A DNA stretch of 64,000 bases from Roseiterribacter gracilis (GTDB lineage Bacteria; Pseudomonadota; Alphaproteobacteria; BOG-932; Roseiterribacteraceae), in the NCBI GenBank assembly GCA_018332375.1, contig BOPV01000001.1, positions 1,178,001-1,242,000 of the forward strand, read 5' to 3'. This document shows positions 52,575 to 59,652 of this stretch, piece after piece. The notes beneath the pieces were generated by a model that was not told the DNA's origin, did not search any database, and saw only the letters and a list, made by a program, of their open reading frames with translations. The position numbers were made by a program, and so were the translations under genes. The stretch's first letter is position 1. Each line of letters opens with the position of its first letter.

Positions 52575-54283
52575 GCAAGGACGAAGCACCGCGCGGCATG
52601 CGCAAAGGCCTGACCAGCTACGGCGACGACGAATTCTCGCTGTTCCTGCGCAAGGTCTTCATCAAGGCCATGGGCTACACCGACGACGCGCTCGAGCGGC
52701 CGATCGTCGGCATCACCAATACCTATAGCGACTTCAATCCGTGCCACGGCAACGTGCCCGAGCTGATTGAAGCAGCCAAACGCGGCGTGATGTTGGCGGG
52801 TGGCCTGCCGATGGTGTTCCCCACCATCACGATCCACGAAAGCTTCGCGTACCCGACCTCGATGTTCCTGCGCAATTTGATGGCGATGGACACCGAAGAA
52901 ATGATCAAGGCGCAGCCGATGGATTCGGTGATCCTGATCGGCGGCTGCGACAAGACCTTGCCGGCGCAGATGATGGCTGCGATTTCGGCCGACTTGCCCG
53001 CGATCGTGCTGCCGGTCGGCCCGATGGTGGTCGGTCATCACAAAGGCGAGGTGCTGGGCGCGTGCACCGACTGCCGTCGCATGTGGGGCGGCCATCGCGC
53101 CGGCGACATCGACGGCGACGAGATCGAGATCGTCAACGAACGCCTGGCTCCGTCGGTCGGCACCTGCATGGTGATGGGCACCGCCAGCACCATGGCCTGT
53201 ATCACCGAAGCACTCGGCTTCTCGCTGCCGAACAGTTCGGCTGCACCTGCAACGCACGCTGCACGTCGCCGCCTCGCCGAAGCAACCGGCAAGCGCGCGG
53301 TTGAAATGGCGACGTCGGGCGGTCCGCGTCCCAGCGCGTTGGTAACCGAAGCTTCGATCCGCAACGCGATGTGCGTGTTGCAGGCAATCGGCGGATCGAC
53401 CAACGGCATTGTGCATCTGGCCGCGATTGCGGGCCGTGCCGGCTTGCAGGTCGATCTGCAAAAACTCGACGCGCTGGGCCGCGACGTACCGGTGCTGGCG
53501 AATTTGAAGCCGTCGGGCAAACACTACATGGAGCATTTCCATCACGCTGGCGGCCTGCCGCGGCTGATGAAGGAAATCGCCGACCTGCTGGTGCTCGACG
53601 CGCCAACGGTTGCTGGCACCACCATCGGTGACTCGATCAAGGCGGCCGAAGAAGTCCCGGGACAGGATGCGATCAAGCCGCGCAACGCACCGCTGAAAGC
53701 GCAAGGCGCACACGCGGTGTTGCGCGGCAACCTGGCGCCGCTGGGTGCGGTGATCAAGCAAAGTGCGGCGACGAAAGAGCTGATGCAGCACACGGGTCGC
53801 GCGGTCGTGTTCGACTCGCTCGACGATATGGCGGCGCGGATCGACGATCCCGATCTCGACGTGAAGGCCGACGACGTGCTGGTGCTGCGCAATGCGGGGC
53901 CCAAAGGCGCGCCCGGCATGCCCGAAGCGGGGTATCTGCCGATCCCGAAGAAACTCGCGCGCCAAGGCGTCAAAGACATGGTGCGCATGTCCGACGCACG
54001 TATGAGCGGAACTGCGTTCGGCACCATCATTCTGCATGTCGCGCCCGAAAGCGCGGTTGGCGGACCGTTGGCGCTGGTACGCAATGGCGATCGCATCGCG
54101 CTCGACGTGCCGGCGCGCACGCTCGAATTGCTGGTCGACGCAGCAGAGTTGGCGAAACGCGCTGCTGCCTTGCCGCCGCCCGCACCCTCGCCCGCACGCG
54201 GCTACGCCAAGCTGTTTCACGACACGGTGTTGCAGGCCGATCAAGGCTGCGACTTCGACTTCCTCGTTCCGCCTGCCAAGTAA
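52571..54283 (+). CDS. IlvD/Edd-family sugar acid dehydratase
   Basis: A 570-residue iron-sulphur dehydratase. Cys58 ('NPCHGN'), Cys126 ('GGCDKT') and Cys199 ('GTCMVMGTAST') are the expected [2Fe-2S] ligands; 'MSDARMSGTAFG' near 470 is the substrate-site motif. Length and 'NPLK..GAHAVLRGNLAP'-type sequence fit the L-arabonate/D-xylonate/D-gluconate branch more than dihydroxyacid dehydratase. It would dehydrate an aldonic or aldaric acid to a 2-keto-3-deoxy acid. The start overlaps the DapA-like gene by 4 nt. Confidence 0.93.
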   Translation: MSKDEAPRGMRKGLTSYGDDEFSLFLRKVFIKAMGYTDDALERPIVGITNTYSDFNPCHGNVPELIEAAKRGVMLAGGLPMVFPTITIHESFAYPTSMFLRNLMAMDTEEMIKAQPMDSVILIGGCDKTLPAQMMAAISADLPAIVLPVGPMVVGHHKGEVLGACTDCRRMWGGHRAGDIDGDEIEIVNERLAPSVGTCMVMGTASTMACITEALGFSLPNSSAAPATHAARRRLAEATGKRAVEMATSGGPRPSALVTEASIRNAMCVLQAIGGSTNGIVHLAAIAGRAGLQVDLQKLDALGRDVPVLANLKPSGKHYMEHFHHAGGLPRLMKEIADLLVLDAPTVAGTTIGDSIKAAEEVPGQDAIKPRNAPLKAQGAHAVLRGNLAPLGAVIKQSAATKELMQHTGRAVVFDSLDDMAARIDDPDLDVKADDVLVLRNAGPKGAPGMPEAGYLPIPKKLARQGVKDMVRMSDARMSGTAFGTIILHVAPESAVGGPLALVRNGDRIALDVPARTLELLVDAAELAKRAAALPPPAPSPARGYAKLFHDTVLQADQGCDFDFLVPPAK

Positions 54284-54300
54284 CCGGAGACCCAACCAAC

Positions 54301-55425
54301 ATGGCCCGTATCGTTTCGGTCGAAGCCCGCACCGTTCGCGTTCCGCTCGAACGCCCCACCGCGTTCGCACGCCGCCAAGTGACCGGGCGCGATTACGGGC
54401 TGGTGAAGATCAAAACCGATGACGGTCTCGAAGGGATCGGCCACTGCTATGCGGGCCACGCCGGCGGCAAGCTGGTGGCGCAGGCGGTGCGTGAATTGCT
54501 GGCGCCGGTGTTGCTCGGCAAAGACAGCTACGACGTCGAGCTGTTGTGGAAAGAGATGTACCAGGAAGCGTTGCTCCACGGTCGGGCTGGCTCGACGATG
54601 CGCGCGATCTCGATCCTCGACATCGCTTTGTGGGACCGCAACGCGCAGGCGGCCCAATTGCCGCTCTACAAATTCATGGGCGCAGCGACGCGCGATCCGG
54701 TGCCGGCCTATGCCAGCGGCGGCTATTATCTCGACGGCAAGACGCCCAAACATCTCGGCGAAGAAATGGCCGGCTATGTCGCGCTCGGCTTCGACGCGGT
54801 GAAGATGAAAGTCGGCCGCGAAGATCCCAAGGGCGAAGAAAAGCGCATGGCCGCGGTGCGCGAAGCCGTCGGCCCCGACGTGCTGGTGATGCTCGACGCC
54901 AACAATGCCTGGTCGGACGTGCCGACGGCGTTGCGCTACATGGAACGGTTCGCGCCCTACGATCCGTACTGGATCGAAGAACCTTTCTCGCCCGACCAGA
55001 TCGACAATCACGCCAAGCTCGCGGCGGCGATCGGGGTGCCGGTCGCGACCGGCGAAATCGAAGTCGGCCGCTGGCGCCACAAAGAACTGCTCGACAAGCA
55101 AGGCGCGTCGATCCTGCAGACCGACGCCGCCGTGTGCGGCGGCATCACCGAGTTCAAGAAGATTGCGGCACTGGCCGATTGCTACGGCGTCAATCTGTGC
55201 CCGCACTGGTTCCACGATCTGCATGTGCATCTGGTCGCGGCGATTCCGAACGGCCAGATGGTCGAATTCTTCGCCGACGATCAGGTGCTGAATTTCCGCA
55301 AGATCATCGACCGCCAGCTCACCATGATCCCGCACAAGGGGCTCAAGCTGCCGACCGATCCGGGCCTGGGTTACGCGTTCGACGAAAAAGCGATCGCCAA
55401 GTGCGACGCGGATGCGTGGGCTTGA
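54301..55425 (+). CDS. Mandelate racemase / muconate lactonizing-family enzyme
   Basis: A 374-residue enolase-superfamily enzyme. The active site is K168-M-K170, metal ligands D199, E226 and E252, and the D275/H302 dyad ('QTDAAVCGG' and 'CPHW'), the full set of the mandelate-racemase subgroup. Such enzymes abstract the alpha-proton of a carboxylate to dehydrate sugar acids or racemise them. It lies 17 bp after the IlvD/Edd gene with GGAGA upstream. The exact substrate is not fixed by sequence. Confidence 0.93.
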   Translation: MARIVSVEARTVRVPLERPTAFARRQVTGRDYGLVKIKTDDGLEGIGHCYAGHAGGKLVAQAVRELLAPVLLGKDSYDVELLWKEMYQEALLHGRAGSTMRAISILDIALWDRNAQAAQLPLYKFMGAATRDPVPAYASGGYYLDGKTPKHLGEEMAGYVALGFDAVKMKVGREDPKGEEKRMAAVREAVGPDVLVMLDANNAWSDVPTALRYMERFAPYDPYWIEEPFSPDQIDNHAKLAAAIGVPVATGEIEVGRWRHKELLDKQGASILQTDAAVCGGITEFKKIAALADCYGVNLCPHWFHDLHVHLVAAIPNGQMVEFFADDQVLNFRKIIDRQLTMIPHKGLKLPTDPGLGYAFDEKAIAKCDADAWA

Positions 55426-56351
55426 TGCGCGGCTTCGTCATCGTCGGCTGCGGCTTGATGGGCTGCGATATCGCAGCCCAGTTCCTGCGCGCAGGCTGGA
55501 AGGTGCAAGGCGTTGCGCCCGAGCAAAGCGGCTGGGAGGCAACGCGCGAGCGCGTCCAGAAATCGGTGGCGCAGCTCGACCCGTCCGCCAGCGCGAACGA
55601 ATTCACCTTGCGCGCGTCGGTCGCCGACATTGACTGGACCGGCGTCGAGCTGGTGATCGAAGCGATCCCCGAGAAGTTCGAGCTCAAAGCCCAGCTGTTT
55701 GAAGAACTCGATCGCGCAGCACCCGCGGGCGTGCCGCTGGCGACCAATACGTCGGGGATGCGCATCACCGAGATCGCGAAGAACTGCAAAAGCGCCAACC
55801 GGATGGGCGGGCTGCATTTCTTCCTGCCAGCCCATCTCGTCCCTGCAGTCGAAGTCGTGCGCGGCGAGCGCACCGACGACGCGACCATGCATGCGATGTA
55901 CGCGATCATGAAAGCGGTCGGCTGGATTCCGATCCGCGTCGAGAAAGACGTGCCCGGCTTTCTCGCCAACCGCCTGCAGCATGCGTTGATGCGCGAAGCC
56001 TATGCGATCCTGGATGAAGGTCTGGCGACGCCCGAAGACGTCGACGCAGCGGTGCGCTACGGCTTTGGCTTTCGCTACATCGCAGCCGGGCCGATTTTGC
56101 AGAAAGATCTGGCCGGTCTCGAAACCAACTACCGCGCCGGCGTGTCGATCTATCCGCATCTCAACAACGGCAACAAGCCGGGCCGCTCGATCGAAAGCCT
56201 GGTCGAGCAAGGCCATTACGGCACCAAGACCGGCAAAGGGTTTTGGACTTGGACGAAAGAAGACGCGAGCACCCAGCGGGCCGCGTATGAAAGCACGCTG
56301 ATCGAAGCAGCCGGCTTGTTGGCGAAGGGTGCGCGGGCGCCGACCCGCTAA
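55425..56351 (+). CDS. 3-hydroxyacyl-CoA dehydrogenase-family oxidoreductase
   Basis: A 308-residue protein with NAD-binding 'VGCGLMG' (7-13), 'NTSGMRITEIAK' and the catalytic His in 'LHFFLPAHLVPAVEVV', followed by the helical dimer domain ('GFLANRLQHALMREAYAILDEG'). Relatives include 3-hydroxybutyryl-CoA, L-gulonate and L-carnitine dehydrogenases. In a sugar-acid operon an L-gulonate-type 3-hydroxyacid dehydrogenase is plausible. ATG 55425 overlaps the upstream stop (TGATG). It ends the operon; its stop overlaps the convergent YdeI-like gene. Confidence 0.91.
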   Translation: MRGFVIVGCGLMGCDIAAQFLRAGWKVQGVAPEQSGWEATRERVQKSVAQLDPSASANEFTLRASVADIDWTGVELVIEAIPEKFELKAQLFEELDRAAPAGVPLATNTSGMRITEIAKNCKSANRMGGLHFFLPAHLVPAVEVVRGERTDDATMHAMYAIMKAVGWIPIRVEKDVPGFLANRLQHALMREAYAILDEGLATPEDVDAAVRYGFGFRYIAAGPILQKDLAGLETNYRAGVSIYPHLNNGNKPGRSIESLVEQGHYGTKTGKGFWTWTKEDASTQRAAYESTLIEAAGLLAKGARAPTR

Positions 56352-56941
56352 GGCTTCTTCTTCCCTGCCCCGTGCACCGTCTCGCCCGCGGCGCACATGG
56401 CGACGAATTTCTCAATCCGCGCCGCGCGAGTCGCGGGTTTCTTGGCGTCGTGGACGCGATAGAGAATGGCGTAGCGGTTGGCGCCGGTCAGCGTGTCGAA
56501 GAATTTCTTCGCCTTGGCGTTCCTGGCCAGTGCGGCGGCAAGGTCGTCGGGCACGGTTGCGGAGCTTGCCGACGCATAGGCGCCGTCCCAACGCCCGTCT
56601 TTCTTCGCCGCTTCGATTTCAGCCAAGCCGCGCGGCCGCATCCGCTTGGCCTCGATCATCTTGAGCGCGGTGGCGCGGTTGTTGGCCGACCATTTGCTGC
56701 CGAGGCGCCGCGGCGTGAAGCGGGTCAGAAAATAATCATCGTCGAACTTGTCGATCTGCCCGTCGATCCAGCCATGGCACAACGCGGTCGCAATCGCGTC
56801 GGCCTTCGACACGCTGGCGACGCCTGAATCCTTCTTGGCCAGCTTCAACCAGACACCTTTTGAGTCGGGTTTTTGCTTGGCGAGAAACGCATCCCACGCT
56901 GTTTGCGTGGCAAATGCGACGAGCGGAAGATCGGTCGGCAT
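56348..56941 (-). CDS. YdeI/OmpD-associated family protein
   Basis: A 197-residue protein. 'GVWLKLAKKDSGVASVSKADAIATALCHGWIDGQIDKFDDDYFLTRFTPRRLGSKWSANNRA' is the signature of the YdeI / DUF1905-associated family, with 'FFDTLTGANRYAILYRVHDAKKPATRAARI' as the C-terminal helical hairpin. The family is linked to tolerance of envelope stress or cationic peptides in some bacteria; the biochemical role is unknown. ATG 56941 fits the family N-terminus; an earlier start adds unrelated residues. Confidence 0.88.
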   Translation of the reverse strand: MPTDLPLVAFATQTAWDAFLAKQKPDSKGVWLKLAKKDSGVASVSKADAIATALCHGWIDGQIDKFDDDYFLTRFTPRRLGSKWSANNRATALKMIEAKRMRPRGLAEIEAAKKDGRWDGAYASASSATVPDDLAAALARNAKAKKFFDTLTGANRYAILYRVHDAKKPATRAARIEKFVAMCAAGETVHGAGKKKP

Positions 56942-57036
56942 TTCACATCTACGATGGCTGCAATTGTCCCAAACTTGCAACCGGGCCTTCACGAATCGCG
57001 TGCGATCTTGCCGGCAGCAAGCCTGGGGGAGTACGC

Positions 57037-57390
57037 ATGGAGTTCGCGTTGGTGACCGGCGCCGAGGCGCTGGTCGTGATCGAAACGCTGGTTCTGTTGG
57101 TCGTGGTGGTGCGCCGCCAGGCCGAACGGATCGCCTTTACCGCCGAACTCGCCGAAGGACGGATCGAACCGCCCGATCCCAATGTACGCCGCGCCGAACA
57201 GATCGCGATTGCGATCGGATTTCTGATCGGCGGCGCAATCGCCTATCTGCTGCTCGAACGCCGCAGCCCGAATTCAACCTTGGAGTTGGCAGCGATCATC
57301 GCCGTGTCGGTGATGCCGGTCCTGTTGGCCCAGCTCGTCGCGCTGTGGTGGACGCATGATGTCGGCGACGAAGTCTATAGCGACGAGTGA
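57037..57390 (+). CDS. Small membrane protein, unknown function
   Basis: A 117-residue protein with about three hydrophobic segments (8-26, 57-74 and 82-107). A charged cytosolic loop (27-55) sits between the first two. No family recognised. ATG 57037 follows GGGGGAG 6 nt upstream. It is monocistronic, divergent from the YdeI-like gene and convergent with the gene at 57395, 4 bp away. Confidence 0.72.
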   Translation: MEFALVTGAEALVVIETLVLLVVVVRRQAERIAFTAELAEGRIEPPDPNVRRAEQIAIAIGFLIGGAIAYLLLERRSPNSTLELAAIIAVSVMPVLLAQLVALWWTHDVGDEVYSDE

Positions 57391-57394
57391 GCGC

Positions 57395-57691
57395 TCAGAC
57401 GTCGAGTTTGGTCTTCGGCCCCGGTGACGGCTCCGCTAGCAAATCGATAAGCACGCGGAACAACTGTGTTAGCGACTCGTTGCTGGCACCGCTCGCGTCC
57501 GCCTGCGTCTGCAGCACGACGTTCTTCAAATTGTCAGCGACCTGATCGAGTGGTTTCGTCGGCTTTGCCGCTTCGGCTTGCGCTGCGCTGTTCGTTTGCG
57601 CTTTTGCCGTGTCGTCCGGTGCGTCGGTCGGCGGCGTCTGCCGCGCGTCACGCGGTGCAGGTCCGGTTGTTTGAACGCCCGTAATACTCAT
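57395..57691 (-). CDS. Small low-complexity protein, twin A
   Basis: A 98-residue protein beginning 'MSITGVQ' with a Pro/Ala/Asp/Thr-rich first half, then a helical C-terminus ('QVADNLKNVVLQTQADASGASNESLTQLFRVLIDLLAE'). No domain recognised and no signal peptide. The leader resembles that of the upstream gene at 58193 (GG-AGGT-ACG-ATGAGTAT pattern), and in both the Shine-Dalgarno sequence can pair with an upstream complement. Function unknown. Confidence 0.65.
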   Translation of the reverse strand: MSITGVQTTGPAPRDARQTPPTDAPDDTAKAQTNSAAQAEAAKPTKPLDQVADNLKNVVLQTQADASGASNESLTQLFRVLIDLLAEPSPGPKTKLDV

Positions 57692-57696
57692 CGCTA

Positions 57697-57713
57697 CCTT
57701 CCGCCCGCGAAGG
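57697..57713 (-). promoter_or_regulatory. SD-occluding hairpin in leader of twin A
   Basis: In the transcript CCUUC (57713-57709) can pair with GAAGG (57701-57697) across a 7-nt GC-rich loop. The second arm is part of the GGAAGGU ribosome site, 5 nt before the ATG at 57691. Confidence 0.45.
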
Positions 57714-57758
57714 CGCCGTTCTGACGCCCCGACAGGACCGACCTAGATCAGACAGACT

Positions 57759-58193
57759 TCATAACCAGGAAACAGCTTGCGCCGACGGCGAAAGCAAAGC
57801 GGCCAACGCCTGAACCAACGGATCGTTTGCGGTGTTGTTGCTGACCGTCGTCGTCGCAGCATCGGCCGCACCGGCGGCGTTGGTCGTGCCGTCGGCGGAC
57901 GTCTGCTTCTGCGCTTCTTCCTGCGCCTGCAGCAACACCGCTTTTGCCTCGTCGGTGAACGAGTCGAACACGCTTTGCGTGTCGCCCGAACTTCCGAGGA
58001 ACGAGGCAAGTGAGCTGCTGCTGCTATCGGTGCTGTCGCCGAACAGAAGATCGATCGGATCGCTGCTCGACGTCGCATCCGCCGAACCTGACAAGATCCC
58101 AAGCGGATCGGTCGCGTCGGTGCTGGTAGCGTTTTTCTGTAACGATTGCGCCAACGACATGTACGCCGTTGGCAAGAGTGGCTGGATACTCAT
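57759..58193 (-). CDS. Small Ser/Ala/Asp-rich protein, twin B
   Basis: A 144-residue protein, acidic, without signal peptide or Cys. The first 15 residues ('MSIQPLLPTAYMSLA') and a central amphipathic helix ('SFTDEAKAVLLQAQEEAQKQ') are the only structured-looking parts. The rest is Ser/Thr/Asp/Ala-rich and disordered. ATG 58193 has the ideal site GGAGGU, which is part of a long leader hairpin. Function unknown. It may be co-transcribed with twin A, whose start lies 68 bp downstream of its stop. Confidence 0.7.
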   Translation of the reverse strand: MSIQPLLPTAYMSLAQSLQKNATSTDATDPLGILSGSADATSSSDPIDLLFGDSTDSSSSSLASFLGSSGDTQSVFDSFTDEAKAVLLQAQEEAQKQTSADGTTNAAGAADAATTTVSNNTANDPLVQALAALLSPSAQAVSWL

Positions 58194-58197
58194 CGTA

Positions 58198-58246
58198 ACC
58201 TCCAAACAAACAAGCCGCGCTTCGCGGCAAGTTTGGAGGTCCAAAC
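58198..58246 (-). promoter_or_regulatory. Leader with SD-sequestering hairpin and alternative hairpin, twin B
   Basis: Reading the transcript, ACCUCCAAA (58240-58232) is a perfect nine-base complement of UUUGGAGGU (58206-58198), which holds the ribosome site. Inside lies a six-pair stem GCCGCG / CGCGGC (58228-58223 and 58219-58214). A competing hairpin GUUUGG / CCAAAC (58246-58231) would free the ribosome site. This is the layout of an RNA switch or thermometer. Confidence 0.6.
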
Positions 58247-58401
58247 TTCGTGCCAATTCTTGGTCCAGCAAATCCGCCGCCGACCCTGTCAGGTCAGCGA
58301 CGGAATTCTGCCGTGCGGCAAGCAAATCCTGTTTTGTTGCGCGTTACAAACGAACGTAACGACGAGAAAGACAGGCTGGCGCCAACCAATATGTCGGCGC
58401 G

Positions 58402-58818
58402 TTACTTTGATCCGACGTGCTTCGCGAGGATCTCGAGAAAATCGCTCCAGCCGCCACGATGGCTGTCGGCCTGTTTCTGGTCGGGCAGTTTGGTGTGGGT
58501 CAGCGTCATCTCGCAGCTCGGCCCCAGATCGGTGATCTCGATCCGCACGATCGTCTCGGTGCCGTAGGTGCCTTCCTGCTGGATCCAAGTGAACTCGACC
58601 AGACTCGGCGGTTCGAGGCGCAGAAAGCGGCCGTGATGTTCGTACGTCTTGCCCTCGTACAGCATGTTCATCTGGTACGGCGCGCCGACGCGGACTTCGC
58701 CTTTCCACAAGCCGCCCGGACACAGCCATTCGCGCAATTGCTCGACGTCGGTCCAGGCGTCGTAAATGCGCTGCGCCGGAACGTCGTACGAACGATGAAG
58801 CGAGATTTCGACGGTCAT
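58402..58818 (-). CDS. SRPBCC / AHSA1-like protein (second copy)
   Basis: A 138-residue START-like protein. 'RSYDVPAQRIYDAWTDVEQLREWLCPGG' opens the AHSA1 fold and 'PPSLVEFTWIQQEGTYGTETIVRIEITDLGPSCEMTLTH' forms the cavity strands. These proteins bind hydrophobic ligands or act as Hsp90-activator-like partners. It is a paralogue of the product of 58815-59231, of identical length, and its ATG overlaps the stop of that gene (ATGA). It is the last gene of the ArsR operon. Confidence 0.91.
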   Translation of the reverse strand: MTVEISLHRSYDVPAQRIYDAWTDVEQLREWLCPGGLWKGEVRVGAPYQMNMLYEGKTYEHHGRFLRLEPPSLVEFTWIQQEGTYGTETIVRIEITDLGPSCEMTLTHTKLPDQKQADSHRGGWSDFLEILAKHVGSK

Positions 58819-59231
58819 TTGCTGCCTACATGTTTGGCGAGCAGGTTGCCGAGTTCGGTCCAACCCTCAGCATGGCCCTGCATCTTGTCGTCGGGCAGGC
58901 GCATATGTGTCAGCACCAGCTCGCACGCGGTGCCGAGATCGAGAATTTCGATGCGCACGATGGTTTCGCGCCCATCCGTTCCGTTGGGGCTGGTCCAGGT
59001 GAATTCGATCAGGCGCGGCGGATCGAGATGCAGATAGGTGCCGCTCTGCCCACCGCAATGCGAACCGGGCATGCTTTGCTGATACGTGCCGCCGACGCGC
59101 ACATCACCTTCAAAGGTCCCGCCGGGCGTAAACCACTGTCGAAGTTGCGTCGGATCGGTCCAGGCGTCGTAGATGCGTTGCGCTGGCACGTCGTACGTAC
59201 GGCGGATTTTGATGTCGGTGATGGTCGTCAC
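58815..59231 (-). CDS. SRPBCC / AHSA1-like protein (first copy)
   Basis: A 138-residue START-like protein with 'RTYDVPAQRIYDAWTDPTQLRQWFTPGG' and 'PPRLIEFTWTSPNGTDGRETIVRIEILDLGTACELVLTHMRLPDD'. It is a clear paralogue of the following gene. The start is GTG at 59231 with GAGGAAA upstream, overlapping the ArsR stop (GTGA). ArsR-SRPBCC operons are common; the SRPBCC protein is usually of unknown biochemical role. Confidence 0.92.
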   Translation of the reverse strand: MTTITDIKIRRTYDVPAQRIYDAWTDPTQLRQWFTPGGTFEGDVRVGGTYQQSMPGSHCGGQSGTYLHLDPPRLIEFTWTSPNGTDGRETIVRIEILDLGTACELVLTHMRLPDDKMQGHAEGWTELGNLLAKHVGSK

Positions 59232-59587
59232 GTACGTTTCCTCCCGCGTTTGGTCGGTGCTGGATCTTTGGCGATGTGTTTGTCGAGCGCGTCGAGGCGC
59301 AGATGCCAGAAGGCGAGATGCGTCTGCATCCAACGCTCGGCGTCGGCGACTGCGTCGATCTCGGCGGCGAAGCGATGTTCGCGGCCGATGATTTCGCGCC
59401 GGACCAGCCCCGCCACTTCCAGCACTTTCAAATGTTTCGACACGCCGAACAGCGACATGTCGAACGGCTCCGCGATCTCGGAGATGTTGGCTTGGCCGGC
59501 GCGCAGCCGTTCCAGCATGCGCCGGCGCGGTTCGCTTGCGAGCGCGGCAAACACCGCATCGAGATCGGCTTGTTTTCGCCCAACCAT
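59228..59587 (-). CDS. ArsR-family transcriptional regulator
   Basis: A 119-residue winged-helix protein, 'DAVFAALASEPRRRMLERLRAGQANISEIAEPFDMSLFGVSKHLKVLEVAGLVRREIIGREHRFA'. It lacks the Cys pairs of metal sensors, so it belongs to the group that senses other signals or simply represses its own operon. ATG 59587 has no ribosome site but lies about 8 nt after a -10 box, so its message is probably leaderless. It controls two SRPBCC genes downstream through overlapping start/stops. CAACC-N4-GGTTG dyads flank its promoter. Confidence 0.94.
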   Translation of the reverse strand: MVGRKQADLDAVFAALASEPRRRMLERLRAGQANISEIAEPFDMSLFGVSKHLKVLEVAGLVRREIIGREHRFAAEIDAVADAERWMQTHLAFWHLRLDALDKHIAKDPAPTKRGRKRT

Positions 59588-59594
59588 AAGGTTG
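59581..59594. promoter_or_regulatory. CAACC-ATAA-GGTTG operator at arsR start
   Basis: CAACCATAAGGTTG is a dyad with five-base perfect arms and a 4-nt spacer. It overlaps the ATG at 59587 and the likely transcription start. Confidence 0.7.
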
Positions 59595-59595
59595 G

Positions 59596-59623
59596 ATATT
59601 AGGCAGGCCGGGCCAATTGTCAA
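59596..59623 (-). promoter_or_regulatory. Consensus promoter of arsR operon, probably leaderless
   Basis: On the minus strand TTGACA (59623-59618) and TAATAT (59601-59596) are separated by 16 bp, close to the sigma-70 consensus. The -10 box ends 8 nt before the ATG, so the transcript likely begins at or next to the start codon. Confidence 0.75.
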
Positions 59624-59634
59624 CCGTTCGGTTG
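59621..59634. promoter_or_regulatory. CAACC-GTTC-GGTTG operator at arsR -35 box
   Basis: CAACCGTTCGGTTG has the same five-base arms and 4-nt spacer as the site at 59581, 40 bp centre to centre. It overlaps the end of the -35 hexamer, so binding would block the polymerase. Confidence 0.72.
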
Positions 59635-59652
59635 TTGGATTTTGCCGCCCGT

